DNA of 64,000 nucleotides from Paraclostridium sordellii (GCF_000953675.1 NZ_LN679998.1:2420102-2484101), one strand, 5' to 3'. Positions 54,523 to 63,265 are shown, counted from the first letter of the stretch. Program-made: numbers and translations. The notes: a model not told the origin generated them from the sequence alone.

Positions 54523-55143
54523 TTAAACACTTCCCTCCAAAACTAATTATTACAACATTTAATATAATAATCCTATTTTTGATTAAAGTCTACATAAAAA
54601 TCAAAAAAATTATTAAAAAAATAAAAGATATTGCTTGTTCGAACTTTAATTACAATTCAATTATTTTTAATTCGTGTTTTAATTGTTTTTATTTGATATA
54701 ATTTTAAAATTCATCAAACTATTTTTTAATAATGCATATGTTATTGCTTATTTATGTTCCATAATGAAAGTATGATTTAGATTTTATTTTCATTTTTAAT
54801 TTTTTTTATTATTCGTATTTTTTCTTCTTTCATTCATAATATTTTAATACAGAAAATTCACTTTTTTCTGTGATATAATCTATAATATAAATAGTAAAAC
54901 TTTATTTATTTAAGCATATGTAAAAATTTATAAAATCTTTATAATATTTAATTTGAATTTCCGTTAAAATTTTACATATTGATTTATTTTCTTTTTAAGT
55001 TTTTTATGATAAAATATGTTATATATTTATACTTGCTTGAATATAAATTTAAATGTGAAACTTGTACATAATATAAATATAGTTTAGTTTCAAGCATAAC
55101 TTGTTATCATAATTTAAATTTGAGATAATCTAGGAGGATTAAT
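54523..55143. other. 620-nt AT-rich intergenic region
   Basis: Divergent spacer between the SulP gene and the 150-residue gene. No supported coding frame. It includes TGCTTGAA (55034-55041) mirrored by TTCAAGCA (55089-55096) with a 47-nt spacer, and several TATAAT-like boxes. Nothing else was identified. Confidence 0.5.
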
Positions 55144-55596
55144 ATGAGCTTAAAAGACAAATTTGCAGAGTCATATGCTAGATCAAAAACAATGACTGGT
55201 CCTGAAAAAAAGGCTAATGAAATAATGGGAAAACTTTTACTTAAGAAAAGTATCGTTCCTATGATTATTATGTTAATTGTTTGGATTGGTGGTTTTTCTT
55301 TAAAAGTTAACGGTTGGGTTTTATTAGGTGTTGAAATATTATTAGCTATAGGAACTTATTTCTATATTAAAAAACAAGGTGATAAGTATCAAAACTTCAA
55401 ACCTTTTGTAGGTAATTTAATAAGCCTTGAGAAAAAAGGTAAAAAAGAATATGTTGCAATAATAAAGCAAGGTAAAAAAGTTGATAAACTTCAAATAAAA
55501 TACGGCGGCGAAGAATTAGAAAAAGTTAAGAAAAACCAATTAGTACAAATAAGCTATAATAAAGACGAAAAAATAGCAATAGTTGTTACTAGATAA
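55144..55596 (+). CDS. Small membrane protein, unknown function
   Basis: 150 residues. Cytosolic basic N-terminus, two TM helices (about 37-54 and 59-76), then a soluble C-terminal domain (KPFVGNLISLEKKGKKEYVAIIKQGKKVDKLQIKYGGEELEKVKKNQLVQISY) that looks like an OB- or SH3-like beta barrel. Family not recognised. TAGGAGG lies before the ATG. It has a long upstream region and its own terminator, so it is probably independently regulated. Confidence 0.7.
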   Translation: MSLKDKFAESYARSKTMTGPEKKANEIMGKLLLKKSIVPMIIMLIVWIGGFSLKVNGWVLLGVEILLAIGTYFYIKKQGDKYQNFKPFVGNLISLEKKGKKEYVAIIKQGKKVDKLQIKYGGEELEKVKKNQLVQISYNKDEKIAIVVTR

Positions 55597-55607
55597 TTTT
55601 TTATAGG

Positions 55608-55637
55608 AAAAGCTTCTACATATATGTAGAAGCTTTT
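55608..55637. terminator. Bidirectional terminator
   Basis: Palindrome of 15-bp arms (AAAAGCTTCTACATA with its complement), no loop, between the convergent 150-residue gene and the TSCPD gene. Confidence 0.82.
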
Positions 55638-55895
55638 TTAATCTTTTAATATATATTTCTTATATATCTTTAAAGCAGTAGCTAATTGATCAGGACACGA
55701 TGTATCTCTATTTTTACATGGTATTTTTTCAAAAGTTTCAATTATTTCATCTATATTTTTTCCTTCTATTAAATTTTTAATTCCTATTAAATTCCCTGCA
55801 CATCCTCCCTCAAATATAACATCTATAAGCTTATCCCCTTCAATATCTAACAAAATAGATTTTGAACATACACCTTTGGTATAATATCTATACAT
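55638..55895 (-). CDS. TIGR03905-type TSCPD domain protein
   Basis: About 85 residues. Motifs: TKGVCSKSILLDIEGDKLIDVIFEGGCAGNLIGI, and CKNRDTSCPDQLATALKIY, with the TSCPD signature. The family is related to the C-terminal zinc domain of class II ribonucleotide reductases; its own role is unknown. ATG 55895 is chosen because AAAGGTGAT lies 6 nt before it; upstream GTG and ATG overlap that site. Confidence 0.88.
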   Translation of the reverse strand: MYRYYTKGVCSKSILLDIEGDKLIDVIFEGGCAGNLIGIKNLIEGKNIDEIIETFEKIPCKNRDTSCPDQLATALKIYKKYILKD

Positions 55896-56095
55896 ATTCA
55901 TCACCTTTACAATATATTTTGTTATTATATTTATTTATTATTTTTCTAATTTATGTTAAGTTTTGATGAAATATTAAAATATATATTTTAATATTTCAAT
56001 TAATATATATAATTATAATTAATAAGTATATTTTGCATATATATTTAAAGATGTGTATATACTTTTACAGATTAAAAGTTAGGAAGTGATTAACT

Positions 56096-56542
56096 ATGAA
56101 TTCCACTAATACATCTAATAAACTTAATTTGTTTAATACTCTGTTTAAACTTATATTTGTTGCATTTTGGATTATTTTTTGGTTTATAGGTGTTATATTA
56201 ACTGATAATAAATTTAATCAATTATCTACAACCTTGTTTATATCCTATAGTTCAATTTGTATAATTTATATTATTGCCTACTTAGTTTATATGAAAGTAA
56301 CTAAAGTATACGAAAATAAAATAGAAATCTATTATAAATTAGTTACAATTTTATCATTTGTATTTTCATCATATAGTTATTATATCTTACCTCTAAGTAT
56401 GTTTTGGTTTTTAGTAAAACTTTCAGTATTATTTTTTTATATGTATATATCTATATTAAAAGTATATAAATATAAAATGGAGGAAGGCGTTGTAGGTATT
56501 ATTGGTGCAGCTTTAATGATTTTCATGTTTGTAAGATACTAA
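56096..56542 (+). CDS. Four-TM membrane protein, unknown function
   Basis: 148 residues with four predicted TM helices (about 14-32, 41-62, 79-110 and 128-146) and short loops. Aromatic and hydrophobic; no motif. AGGAAGTGAT lies before the ATG. It precedes the ppiC gene by 91 nt; a weak -10 (ACTATAATA) there suggests separate promoters. Family not recognised. Confidence 0.65.
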   Translation: MNSTNTSNKLNLFNTLFKLIFVAFWIIFWFIGVILTDNKFNQLSTTLFISYSSICIIYIIAYLVYMKVTKVYENKIEIYYKLVTILSFVFSSYSYYILPLSMFWFLVKLSVLFFYMYISILKVYKYKMEEGVVGIIGAALMIFMFVRY

Positions 56543-56633
56543 ATTTGAAACATTAGACATATGAGTTATTTTTTGTTATTATTTATCTTGATAGTTAATA
56601 CTATAATAAAAAAATTTTAAAGGAGTTAATACT

Positions 56634-57389
56634 ATGGAAAAAAAAGTTTTAGCCACTGTAGGCGAAAAAGAAATAACTAATATCGATATTGAAAATGCTT
56701 TAAAAAGTTTAGATCCATATCAAGCTATGCAATTTAATAATGAAGAAGGTAAAAAAAGATTATTAGAAGATTTAGTTAATCAAGAACTATTCTATCTTGA
56801 AGCTAAAGAGTCTAACTTACATAATGATGAAAACTTCAAAGCTGAAATGAAAAGAATTGAAGAGAATATGTTAAAGCAATATGCTATAAATAAAATATTA
56901 ACATCTATAAAATTAACTGACGAAGAAGTGGCTAACTTCTATGCAGCTAATAAAGATAAATTTATAAAACCTGAAACAGCATCAGCTAAACACATATTAG
57001 TTGATAATGAAGAAAAAGCAAATGAATTATTAACTAAAATAAACAACAATGAATTATCATTTGAAGAAGCTGCTAGAGAGCATTCTACTTGCCCTTCTAA
57101 AGACGCTGATGGTGATTTAGGAGTATTCCCTAGAGGTCAAATGGTTCCTGAGTTTGAAGAAGCTGTATTCTCTATGGATAAAGGTGAAGTTAGAGGTCCA
57201 GTTAAAACTCAATTTGGATATCATTTAATAAAATTAGAAGATTTAAATGAAGGCGGTCAATCTGAGCTTGATGAAGTAAAAGATGAAATAGCTAAAAGCC
57301 TAATGTATCAAAAACAAAATGAAGTTTATTCTTCTAAGATAAATGACTTAAAAGGTAAATATGTAGATTTAGTTAAACTTAACGACTAA
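56634..57389 (+). CDS. Peptidyl-prolyl isomerase, parvulin type (PpiC/SurA-like)
   Basis: 251 residues. SurA/PrsA-like N-terminal helical chaperone part (about 1-110), then one rotamase domain (about 115-215: ASAKHILVDNEEKANELLTKI, FEEAAREHSTCPSKDADGDLGVFPRGQMVPEFEEAVFSM, TQFGYHLIKL). No signal peptide or lipobox is present, so it is likely cytosolic, unlike PrsA. It assists folding. AAAGGAG precedes the ATG. Confidence 0.92.
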   Translation: MEKKVLATVGEKEITNIDIENALKSLDPYQAMQFNNEEGKKRLLEDLVNQELFYLEAKESNLHNDENFKAEMKRIEENMLKQYAINKILTSIKLTDEEVANFYAANKDKFIKPETASAKHILVDNEEKANELLTKINNNELSFEEAAREHSTCPSKDADGDLGVFPRGQMVPEFEEAVFSMDKGEVRGPVKTQFGYHLIKLEDLNEGGQSELDEVKDEIAKSLMYQKQNEVYSSKINDLKGKYVDLVKLND

Positions 57390-57395
57390 TATTAA

Positions 57396-57433
57396 ATAAA
57401 AAAAGGATAACTTTATAGTTATCCTTTTTTTAT
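57396..57433. terminator. Bidirectional terminator (ppiC / CBS)
   Basis: Perfect 17-bp stem 57396-57412 / 57417-57433 with a 4-nt loop; T-run on one side and A-run on the other, between convergent genes. Confidence 0.85.
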
Positions 57434-57838
57434 CTAAGACTTTATTTTTTTATAGCAATACTCAATTATATCTCTTCTTTTTATTATCCCTATAAAAATA
57501 TTTTGATCATCTATTACAGGTACAAAATTCTGATTCATCGACTTAGATATTAAGTCCTCTATATTTGCATTTATAGATACAGGCTTGTTATCCATCCTTC
57601 TTTTTATATCACATATGCATACATCTTCTATGGCTGTAAGTTCCAAGTTTAAATCATTTTTTAAAGCCCATAGCAAGTCTCCCTCTGTTATCGTACCCAC
57701 ATACTCCCCATTTCGATTTATAATAGGTATAGCAGAATATCTATGATACTCCATTTTTTCTAATGCCTGTCTCATTGTATAGTCATCATATATATATGCT
57801 ACTTCACTTTTGGGTGTTATAAAAAATAGTATATTCAA
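57434..57838 (-). CDS. CBS-domain-pair protein
   Basis: 134 residues, two CBS domains (about 10-65: MRQALEKMEYHRYSAIPIINRNGEYVGTITEGDLLWAL; about 80-130: NQNFVPVIDDQNIFIGIIKRRDIIEY). CBS pairs bind adenosine nucleotides. A stand-alone form is a likely energy sensor or regulator of an unknown partner. The start is TTG 57838 with AGGAGG 8 nt upstream. No transporter or IMPDH neighbour is present. Confidence 0.88.
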   Translation of the reverse strand: MNILFFITPKSEVAYIYDDYTMRQALEKMEYHRYSAIPIINRNGEYVGTITEGDLLWALKNDLNLELTAIEDVCICDIKRRMDNKPVSINANIEDLISKSMNQNFVPVIDDQNIFIGIIKRRDIIEYCYKKIKS

Positions 57839-57933
57839 ATACTACACCTCCTATTAAGTAGTATAAATTTAAACCTACTTAACATTTTATCATATATTCT
57901 AAAATATTAAAATCTTTCCATTTCCTTCAAAGT

Positions 57934-57971
57934 TAAAAAATAGCTATCTTTTTATAGATAGCTATTTTTTA
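57934..57971 (-). terminator. Terminator of the amidase-domain gene
   Basis: 16-bp perfect stem 57934-57949 / 57956-57971 with a 6-nt loop, adjacent to the stop at 57972 and followed leftwards by a U-rich run. Confidence 0.82.
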
Positions 57972-59144
57972 TTAATAATGAACTTTTATTAAGTGAAACC
58001 TTATAGATTTATCACTCCATCCTAAATCCCAAGGAACCAGCAATCTATCTGTATTATGACATGTAACTAAAGGATATCCCTTAGAGTCAACTCCTGTGAC
58101 AGTAGAAACATGAGTTATTCTTCCACCTTTTTCATAAGCTACTATATCACCAGGAGTCATGTTGTAGGCTAATTTATATACATCTTCGTATGAACCTTTA
58201 CATATTAAAGATCCTCTTCCACTATTTAACATATAATTTTTGAATCCTTGTGCATTAACCCATGCCTTCGTTCCTTCTCTTCCCATATAATTCCACGTAC
58301 CATTTTTCTTAAATCTTCCACTTTCATACATTATCTGAGAGGCATAATTTGCACAGTCTCCTCCATCTGGGTTAAAATCTTTATACTGTGGATTAAACTT
58401 CATTCCATGTTCTTCATCAGCTGCAGCTCCACAATATTTATGAGCATATTCAATAGCTTTTTTCTGCTCATTTGTAAGTGAAAAATCCTTTTTATCATTA
58501 GCCATAATATAATTTCTTATATCATCTGACTTTATATTATCTAAATGAAGTGAATCCGCAAAAGGATCTGTATACCATTCTTTTGTAATTAAGTATTCAT
58601 TATCAGTAATTCTCATATTAAGGTAATGATATGTCCCAATTCTAAACATATTTTTAGTATCTAGTTGATTTTCATAAGAGTAATTATATTCTGTAGATAC
58701 TACACATATAATTCCATATAAATTCTCTTCTTTTTCTTTTATTTTTCTAATTTTTACTCTAGTTTTTATATCATTAAATTTTACACCTTGCTTAAATGAC
58801 CAATTCTCTAAATACTTCATTTTAGTTACTTCTTGTTCATAAGCCCAAAGTCCAAATTTATGATTTACATCATATAATTTTTTTAATACTTCATCATTTT
58901 TTGTTAGTATAGCCTTATTTCTATGATCAAATAAATTTTCTAACAATAGTTGGAATTTAGCGGTTTCCGATTCCTCCTCCATCTTCTTAGATGCCCTTAA
59001 ATTTATAAAAGTACTAATGTTTTTTTCCTTATTAAAACTTAAAACTATACTCCCAATGACAAAAACACCTACCAAGAATAGTATTTTGCTTATTTTCTTC
59101 CTATTGATTTTTTTTCTTATGTTCAAATTTATGCCTCCTATCAA
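57972..59144 (-). CDS. Membrane-anchored amidase-domain protein (Amidase_6)
   Basis: 390 residues. N-terminal TM (about 18-36), a helical/beta region (about 45-215), then the Amidase_6 (CHAP-like Cys/His hydrolase) domain: AIEYAHKYCGAAADEEH, FNPDGGDCANYASQIMYESGRFKKNGTWNY, PGDIVAYEKGGRITHVSTVTGVDSKGYPLVTCHNTDRL. The catalytic Cys is likely the one in GGDCANY and the His in ITHVS. Probably an extracellular peptidoglycan or peptide hydrolase. The start carries GGAGG upstream. Confidence 0.88.
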   Translation of the reverse strand: MIGGINLNIRKKINRKKISKILFLVGVFVIGSIVLSFNKEKNISTFINLRASKKMEEESETAKFQLLLENLFDHRNKAILTKNDEVLKKLYDVNHKFGLWAYEQEVTKMKYLENWSFKQGVKFNDIKTRVKIRKIKEKEENLYGIICVVSTEYNYSYENQLDTKNMFRIGTYHYLNMRITDNEYLITKEWYTDPFADSLHLDNIKSDDIRNYIMANDKKDFSLTNEQKKAIEYAHKYCGAAADEEHGMKFNPQYKDFNPDGGDCANYASQIMYESGRFKKNGTWNYMGREGTKAWVNAQGFKNYMLNSGRGSLICKGSYEDVYKLAYNMTPGDIVAYEKGGRITHVSTVTGVDSKGYPLVTCHNTDRLLVPWDLGWSDKSIRFHLIKVHY

Positions 59145-59284
59145 ATAATAGACTTAAGCTGAAAAATACGTAGTATTTTAAAGGTATTATAATATTTTAT
59201 ATAGTTTTTACATTTTTTTAGCCAAATATAATTAAATTTATGGTATAATTGTCTAACATTCAATCAAAGGAAAGAGGTGCTCAA

Positions 59285-59899
59285 TTGCTAACAAAAGTAA
59301 AACTGTCTAAAGTAAATAATGTTCTTACTAATAATATATATGCAGATATTTATTTTTTAAGTGAGGAAAATTTTGGAGATATAACAAAACTATACGAAGA
59401 AGTAAGTAATTCTATGGATAATAAAAATTGGCTAAAGAATAGAGATTATGATTCTTTAAAAAAAACCATTGATAATGGTGGATTTATAATAGGTTGTTAT
59501 GTCGGTTTAGAGCTTATTGCTTGTGCACTTTGTGACGTACCTAATATAAATGATTTAGAGACTTTAGATTCTTTAGGAATTTCTATTGAAGATTTTAAAA
59601 ATACTTACATTTCAGGATTTGTTATGGTTCATCCTATGTATAGAGGAAATTCACTTCAACTTAAATTGTTAGACCTAAGAATAGATATAGCTAAATCTCA
59701 ACGTAAAAAATATATAGTAACAGTTGCTGCTGTTGATAATATACATAGTCTTAATAATATAGTTAGTCGAGGTTTCGATTTTAAAATGCAACAAGAAAAT
59801 AACTATGGTATTTTAAGAAATATTTTCCTGAAAGATTTATTCCCAAATGATGTTAATGAAAATATTTCAAATGAAGAAAATATAACTTGCGTAATTTAA
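59285..59899 (+). CDS. GNAT family acetyltransferase
   Basis: About 204 residues. GNAT core: FLSEENFGDITKLYEEV, GGFIIGCYVGLELIACALCDVP, and the acetyl-CoA region FVMVHPMYRGNSLQLKLLDLRIDIAKSQ. Substrate unknown. The start is TTG 59285, because AGAGGTG lies 5-6 nt before it; a longer frame from TTG 59249 has no such site. Ends in a perfect terminator that begins at the stop codon. Confidence 0.82.
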   Translation: MLTKVKLSKVNNVLTNNIYADIYFLSEENFGDITKLYEEVSNSMDNKNWLKNRDYDSLKKTIDNGGFIIGCYVGLELIACALCDVPNINDLETLDSLGISIEDFKNTYISGFVMVHPMYRGNSLQLKLLDLRIDIAKSQRKKYIVTVAAVDNIHSLNNIVSRGFDFKMQQENNYGILRNIFLKDLFPNDVNENISNEENITCVI

Positions 59900-59927
59900 A
59901 AGAGACCTTTTAGAAAAGGTCTCTTTT
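59898..59927 (+). terminator. Terminator of the GNAT gene
   Basis: 14-bp perfect stem 59898-59911 / 59914-59927 with a 2-nt loop; contains the last bases of the stop codon. Confidence 0.82.
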
Positions 59928-60092
59928 CCACGTTGATAGTTCTTAGAGGTCTTTGTATTTCATAATATATAGTATTCCGTAAAATATAAATTTGATACAA
60001 TTTTAATTTTAAATAAAAAGTAACTATTTTTATTCTTTTTTATAAAATAATTATAAGATTAATATTTTTATATATTATAGGGGGGATTTACT

Positions 60093-60413
60093 ATGGATAT
60101 AAATGTAAAAGCTAGAGAACTTGCATCATATATTAAAAATACTAATGAATTTAAATCTATGAATAAAGCAAAAAAAGAACTAGATAAAAATGCTGCTTTA
60201 AAAAAACAACTTGATGAGTATCTAAAAAAGAAAAATATTATTTATTCTAGATATAAAATAGAAGATGCATCAAAAAAAATAAGTCAGTTAAATCGAGATT
60301 ATGATAAATTTTTTAACCATCCATTAGTATCTAATTATATGAAATCAAATAGGAATTTTAATTCTATGATGGAAAATTTATATAAACAAATAGAAAATGA
60401 ATTAACAAAATAA
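60093..60413 (+). CDS. YlbF family protein (DUF964)
   Basis: 106 residues, all helical: KARELASYIKNTNEFKSMNKAKKELDKNAALKKQLDEYLKKK and FNHPLVSNYMKSNRNFNSMMENLYKQIENEL. It matches the YlbF/YmcA family. In B. subtilis YlbF-YmcA-YaaT tunes RNase Y and the phosphorelay to Spo0A and competence; single-copy clostridial members are less studied. GGGGGGAT precedes the ATG. Monocistronic. Confidence 0.85.
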   Translation: MDINVKARELASYIKNTNEFKSMNKAKKELDKNAALKKQLDEYLKKKNIIYSRYKIEDASKKISQLNRDYDKFFNHPLVSNYMKSNRNFNSMMENLYKQIENELTK

Positions 60414-60416
60414 AAT

Positions 60417-60453
60417 AAAATAAAAGAGACTATAAAATAGTCTCTTTTATTTT
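60417..60453. terminator. Bidirectional terminator (YlbF / M15 peptidase)
   Basis: Perfect 16-bp stem with a 5-nt loop, A- and T-runs on its sides, overlapping the M15 stop at 60447. Confidence 0.85.
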
Positions 60454-61148
60454 TCAAAATGTTGGTAATCTTTAAGAGATTTCCAATCACCTCCCCAGGT
60501 CCAACCTCTTTTTATAAAAGCTTCATAACATGCATCACCTTTTTTAATCATACCTTTTACATTTTTTTCTCTATCTATATATTTATTTCCTTCATTTGGA
60601 CTTACAACTCCATTTTTAACCATAGGATTTATAAGTGGGTTTATATCTATAGCCAACCCTTTAGAGTGATTAGAAATTACATCTGATCCTTCTATAACCC
60701 TGTAGCAAAATGCAGACGTATTGTTATCTTTCATCGACTGATTATCATCTGCATTATACTTATCTATTAAGTTCATCTTTTCAATAGGATATTTATTTTC
60801 ATATAAATCTTTAAATATATCTAAAACTTCAGATGCTACTTCCTTATTAACTATCATTTCACCTATATGTGCTTTATTATCAAATCCATAATATGTGATT
60901 TTTAAATAAGATAAACTATTTATATCTACTAAATCTTTTTTAGGGATAGACTTTCCTATCATGTTCTTATAAACTTCGTCAGGAATACTTGATTTTGTAA
61001 ACTGAGGTTTAAAAACTTCTTTTTTACTGGTTTCAACCTTTTGGTTTTCTTTTTTACTCTCTTTAACTTGATGTTTACTACATCCAACTATCATTATTAT
61101 TGATAAACATAAAAGTAAACCTACTAAATATTTTTTATAAATTTTCAT
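60447..61148 (-). CDS. M15 family peptidase lipoprotein
   Basis: 233 residues. Lipobox MIVGC, then Lys/Glu spacer, then the M15 (VanY-like, subfamily C) domain: FCYRVIEGSDVISNHSKGLAIDINPLINP with the metal ligands H and D of SKGLAIDINP, and RGWTWGGDWKSLKDYQHFE with the second His. Likely an L,D- or D,D-peptidase on peptidoglycan at the outer face of the membrane. Confidence 0.88.
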   Translation of the reverse strand: MKIYKKYLVGLLLCLSIIMIVGCSKHQVKESKKENQKVETSKKEVFKPQFTKSSIPDEVYKNMIGKSIPKKDLVDINSLSYLKITYYGFDNKAHIGEMIVNKEVASEVLDIFKDLYENKYPIEKMNLIDKYNADDNQSMKDNNTSAFCYRVIEGSDVISNHSKGLAIDINPLINPMVKNGVVSPNEGNKYIDREKNVKGMIKKGDACYEAFIKRGWTWGGDWKSLKDYQHFEK

Positions 61149-61194
61149 TTTAAACTCCTTTTTAATATAATAAATATTTCTACTACATATATTT

Positions 61195-61253
61195 TATAAT
61201 AAAAAAATCAAAGCTCATAGTATAATACTATGAGCTTTGATTTTTTTATTATA
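61195..61253 (-). terminator. Terminator of the Cys-rich gene, 28-bp perfect arms
   Basis: 61195-61222 is complementary to 61226-61253 with a 3-nt loop; A7 and T7 runs lie at mirrored ends. It is just past the stop at 61260. Confidence 0.87.
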
Positions 61254-61259
61254 TTAGTG

Positions 61260-62489
61260 TTACATTTTTCCCATCATATTTTTCATCATATTTTGCATAT
61301 ACATGTAGTAATTCATCCACATATCTTGCATATCATTCATTTCCATTTGTTCCATATTCATATATGGTTCTTCCATACATGGATATTTAGATGCAAAATT
61401 ACCCATATATTGCATAGGCTCCATGTTATATATAGGGTTTATATATAATCCAGTTTCTTCTTCTTTCATCAACATTATATCATCTAAATCACAATATTCA
61501 TCTTTTTCAAAATAGCAATCATTCATATCATAATACTCATATTCACACTTTTGTTTAATTTCTTTTTTAGGCATTTCTTTGTGTGTTGGGCAAACATATT
61601 TAACTTCACAATCACAACTTGGCTTCATTTTCTTTTCACACTTAGTAGCTGGCTTTACATAACTACACTTAGATTTACAAGGTTCATTCATACCTAAATC
61701 AACATAACAAGTTTTTTTCATTGTCTTACAAACATCCATATCGTGGCATCCTTTTATTTTATCTTTACATTTTTTCATCATATCTTCACATTTGTTAGAT
61801 TTATCTTCGTACTCTTTTATTTTTTCTCCAGCTACTTTATAGCAGTTCATAGCTTTCTCATCACACTTCATAGCTTGAGAGAATAAACATTTTGCTTGCT
61901 CATTTTCATTTTGAGCTTTTTCAAATAAACACTTAGCTTTTTCACAGAATTTTTCAGCATCATTACCTGCTCTTTCTGCTTCTTTATATAAGCACTTAGC
62001 TTTTTCACAAAGTTCTTCTGATCTACATAAAAGATCATTTGCTTGCTTTCTTAACTTATCAGCTTCACATTCATTTTCCATAGATTCCTTAGCCAATCTT
62101 TTTGCTTTAGCTTCTAATGCCTTAGCTTTTTTATCAAACTCTCTAGCTTCTTCATATGATTCAGTGGCTAAGCACTCACAATTTAATGCTTTTTTAAATA
62201 GCTTTTCTGCTTGTTCAGCTAGTTTCGCACATGTATCATCAAATTTTATTTCGCAGTCTTCACATGGACCTGGAGGACAGCAAGCAAATTCATGCTTTTT
62301 ACATACCATATCCATCTCTTTACATGAGTCTACTTTTTTACATGGTTCTATTGGCTTACATGGCTCACACTTTTTATGAACCGGCTTTTTACATGGATCG
62401 CAATAAACTTCTTTTTCTTTTTTTTGATGGCACCCTGTATTCATAGCACAGCTATTATTACATTTTTTTTTCTTTCTCATAGTACTCAT
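61260..62489 (-). CDS. Cys-rich spore-surface-like protein (CdeC-like)
   Basis: 409 residues with 41 Cys (10%). An N-terminal basic Cys-rich region with PCKP-type repeats (CDPCKKPVHKKCEPCKPIEPCKK) leads to a central coiled coil of about 150 residues with repeats of the type EKAKCLFEKA/EKAKCLYKEA. A further Cys pair region and a Met/Tyr-rich tail (ending MKNMMGKM) follow. No signal peptide. Composition, size and repeats resemble the exosporium protein CdeC of C. difficile, by memory and eye. A mother-cell type promoter lies upstream. It probably assembles by disulfide cross-linking on the spore surface. Confidence 0.7.
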   Translation of the reverse strand: MSTMRKKKKCNNSCAMNTGCHQKKEKEVYCDPCKKPVHKKCEPCKPIEPCKKVDSCKEMDMVCKKHEFACCPPGPCEDCEIKFDDTCAKLAEQAEKLFKKALNCECLATESYEEAREFDKKAKALEAKAKRLAKESMENECEADKLRKQANDLLCRSEELCEKAKCLYKEAERAGNDAEKFCEKAKCLFEKAQNENEQAKCLFSQAMKCDEKAMNCYKVAGEKIKEYEDKSNKCEDMMKKCKDKIKGCHDMDVCKTMKKTCYVDLGMNEPCKSKCSYVKPATKCEKKMKPSCDCEVKYVCPTHKEMPKKEIKQKCEYEYYDMNDCYFEKDEYCDLDDIMLMKEEETGLYINPIYNMEPMQYMGNFASKYPCMEEPYMNMEQMEMNDMQDMWMNYYMYMQNMMKNMMGKM

Positions 62490-62551
62490 AGCTAGTCAAA
62501 ACCCCTTTGTTGTATTTTATTTTAACTAAGCAATTTTATATGCTTAATAAT

Positions 62552-62578
62552 AATTATATGAAACTCATTTTTTCTGGT
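62552..62578 (-). promoter_or_regulatory. SigK/SigE-like promoter of the Cys-rich gene
   Basis: Minus strand AC (62578-62577), 16-bp spacer, CATATAATT (62560-62552), near the mother-cell consensus AC-N16-CATANNNTA with one mismatch. About 60 nt before the start. It supports sporulation-stage expression. Confidence 0.5.
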
Positions 62579-62719
62579 TACTATTAATAGCTAAAATTTA
62601 TACATAAATTACCTTTAAACTTATTTTTTTCTTACTATAAAATATAAATTTTTGCACATCCTATTATTGATACAAATTAATATCAAAACACAATATTATA
62701 GTTGATTGGAGTGATTTAA

Positions 62720-62926
62720 TTGAATAATAATGAAATGAATAATCAAATGAATAATCAAATTGATGATTATACTAACAAGGGTAAAGAGTATATAGAAAAA
62801 GCTGAAAATAAGGCAAATGAACTTTTATCTAAAGCAAATGATTTAGCTCATGATATGGTTGATAAAACATCAGATATTAGTGATGATGTGAATAATCTCT
62901 TAAAAAAAAAGACCAAATTAAAATAG
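62720..62926 (+). CDS. Helical small protein, first part of an apparently frameshifted gene
   Basis: 68 residues from TTG 62720 (GGAGTGAT 4-8 nt upstream): an Asn/Met/Gln-rich start, then an amphipathic Lys/Glu/Ala helix (KEYIEKAENKANELLSKAND, LAHDMVDK) resembling YtxH-like proteins. It ends four codons after a run of nine A (62902-62910). In the -1 frame the coding sequence continues smoothly for 96 more codons to 63201. It is either a real short protein plus a frameshift product, or a gene broken by loss of one A in the tract. Confidence 0.6.
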   Translation: MNNNEMNNQMNNQIDDYTNKGKEYIEKAENKANELLSKANDLAHDMVDKTSDISDDVNNLLKKKTKLK

Positions 62927-63201
62927 GTCCTAATGATGAATGTAGCTGTGGTATAAGTTGTGAGTGTTTTGATGAACCAAAAACTACAGTTGACTATGTA
63001 AAAGATTATGCTAAACAACATCCGGTAATAACTGCTACTGCTTTATCTGCTACAGTTTTAACAGGTGTTAGTTTAGTTAGTCCAAAGACCAGAAAAATAA
63101 CTGTACCTGTTGCAAAATATGCAATTAAGCAACAAGCTAAATTTTCATTAGGGTTAGGAATGTTAGCTATGGCAAGTTATTTAACTAACCAACATAGTTA
63201 A
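62911..63201 (+). CDS. Second part of the frameshifted gene: Cys-rich and hydrophobic C-terminus
   Basis: 96 codons in the -1 frame relative to the upstream part, without a good start of its own. It begins DQIKIGPNDECSCGISCECF, then KTTVDYVKDYAKQHPVI and a weakly hydrophobic stretch (TATALSATVLTGVSLVSP), then a second one (KFSLGLGMLAMASYL). Codon use is normal and a terminator follows at once, so it is coding. The Cys cluster recalls the neighbouring spore-surface-like protein. It needs -1 slippage at A-AAA-AAG or an extra A to be made. Confidence 0.6.
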   Translation, partial: DQIKIGPNDECSCGISCECFDEPKTTVDYVKDYAKQHPVITATALSATVLTGVSLVSPKTRKITVPVAKYAIKQQAKFSLGLGMLAMASYLTNQHS

Positions 63202-63220
63202 TGTATTAATTATAAAAAAA

Positions 63221-63256
63221 TAAATAAGGAGCTAAAATTTTATAGCTCCTTATTTA
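63221..63256. terminator. Terminator between convergent genes at the right end
   Basis: 14-bp stem TAAATAAGGAGCTA / TAGCTCCTTATTTA with an 8-nt internal loop, between the frameshifted gene and the DUF4097-like gene. Confidence 0.8.
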
Positions 63257-63265
63257 AAGTTTGAT

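Noticed and set aside
61230-61448. His/Ile/Phe-rich + strand frame at the Cys-rich gene end
   Set aside because: Mirror of the Met/Asn/Tyr-rich tail of the real minus-strand gene, and it begins within its terminator.
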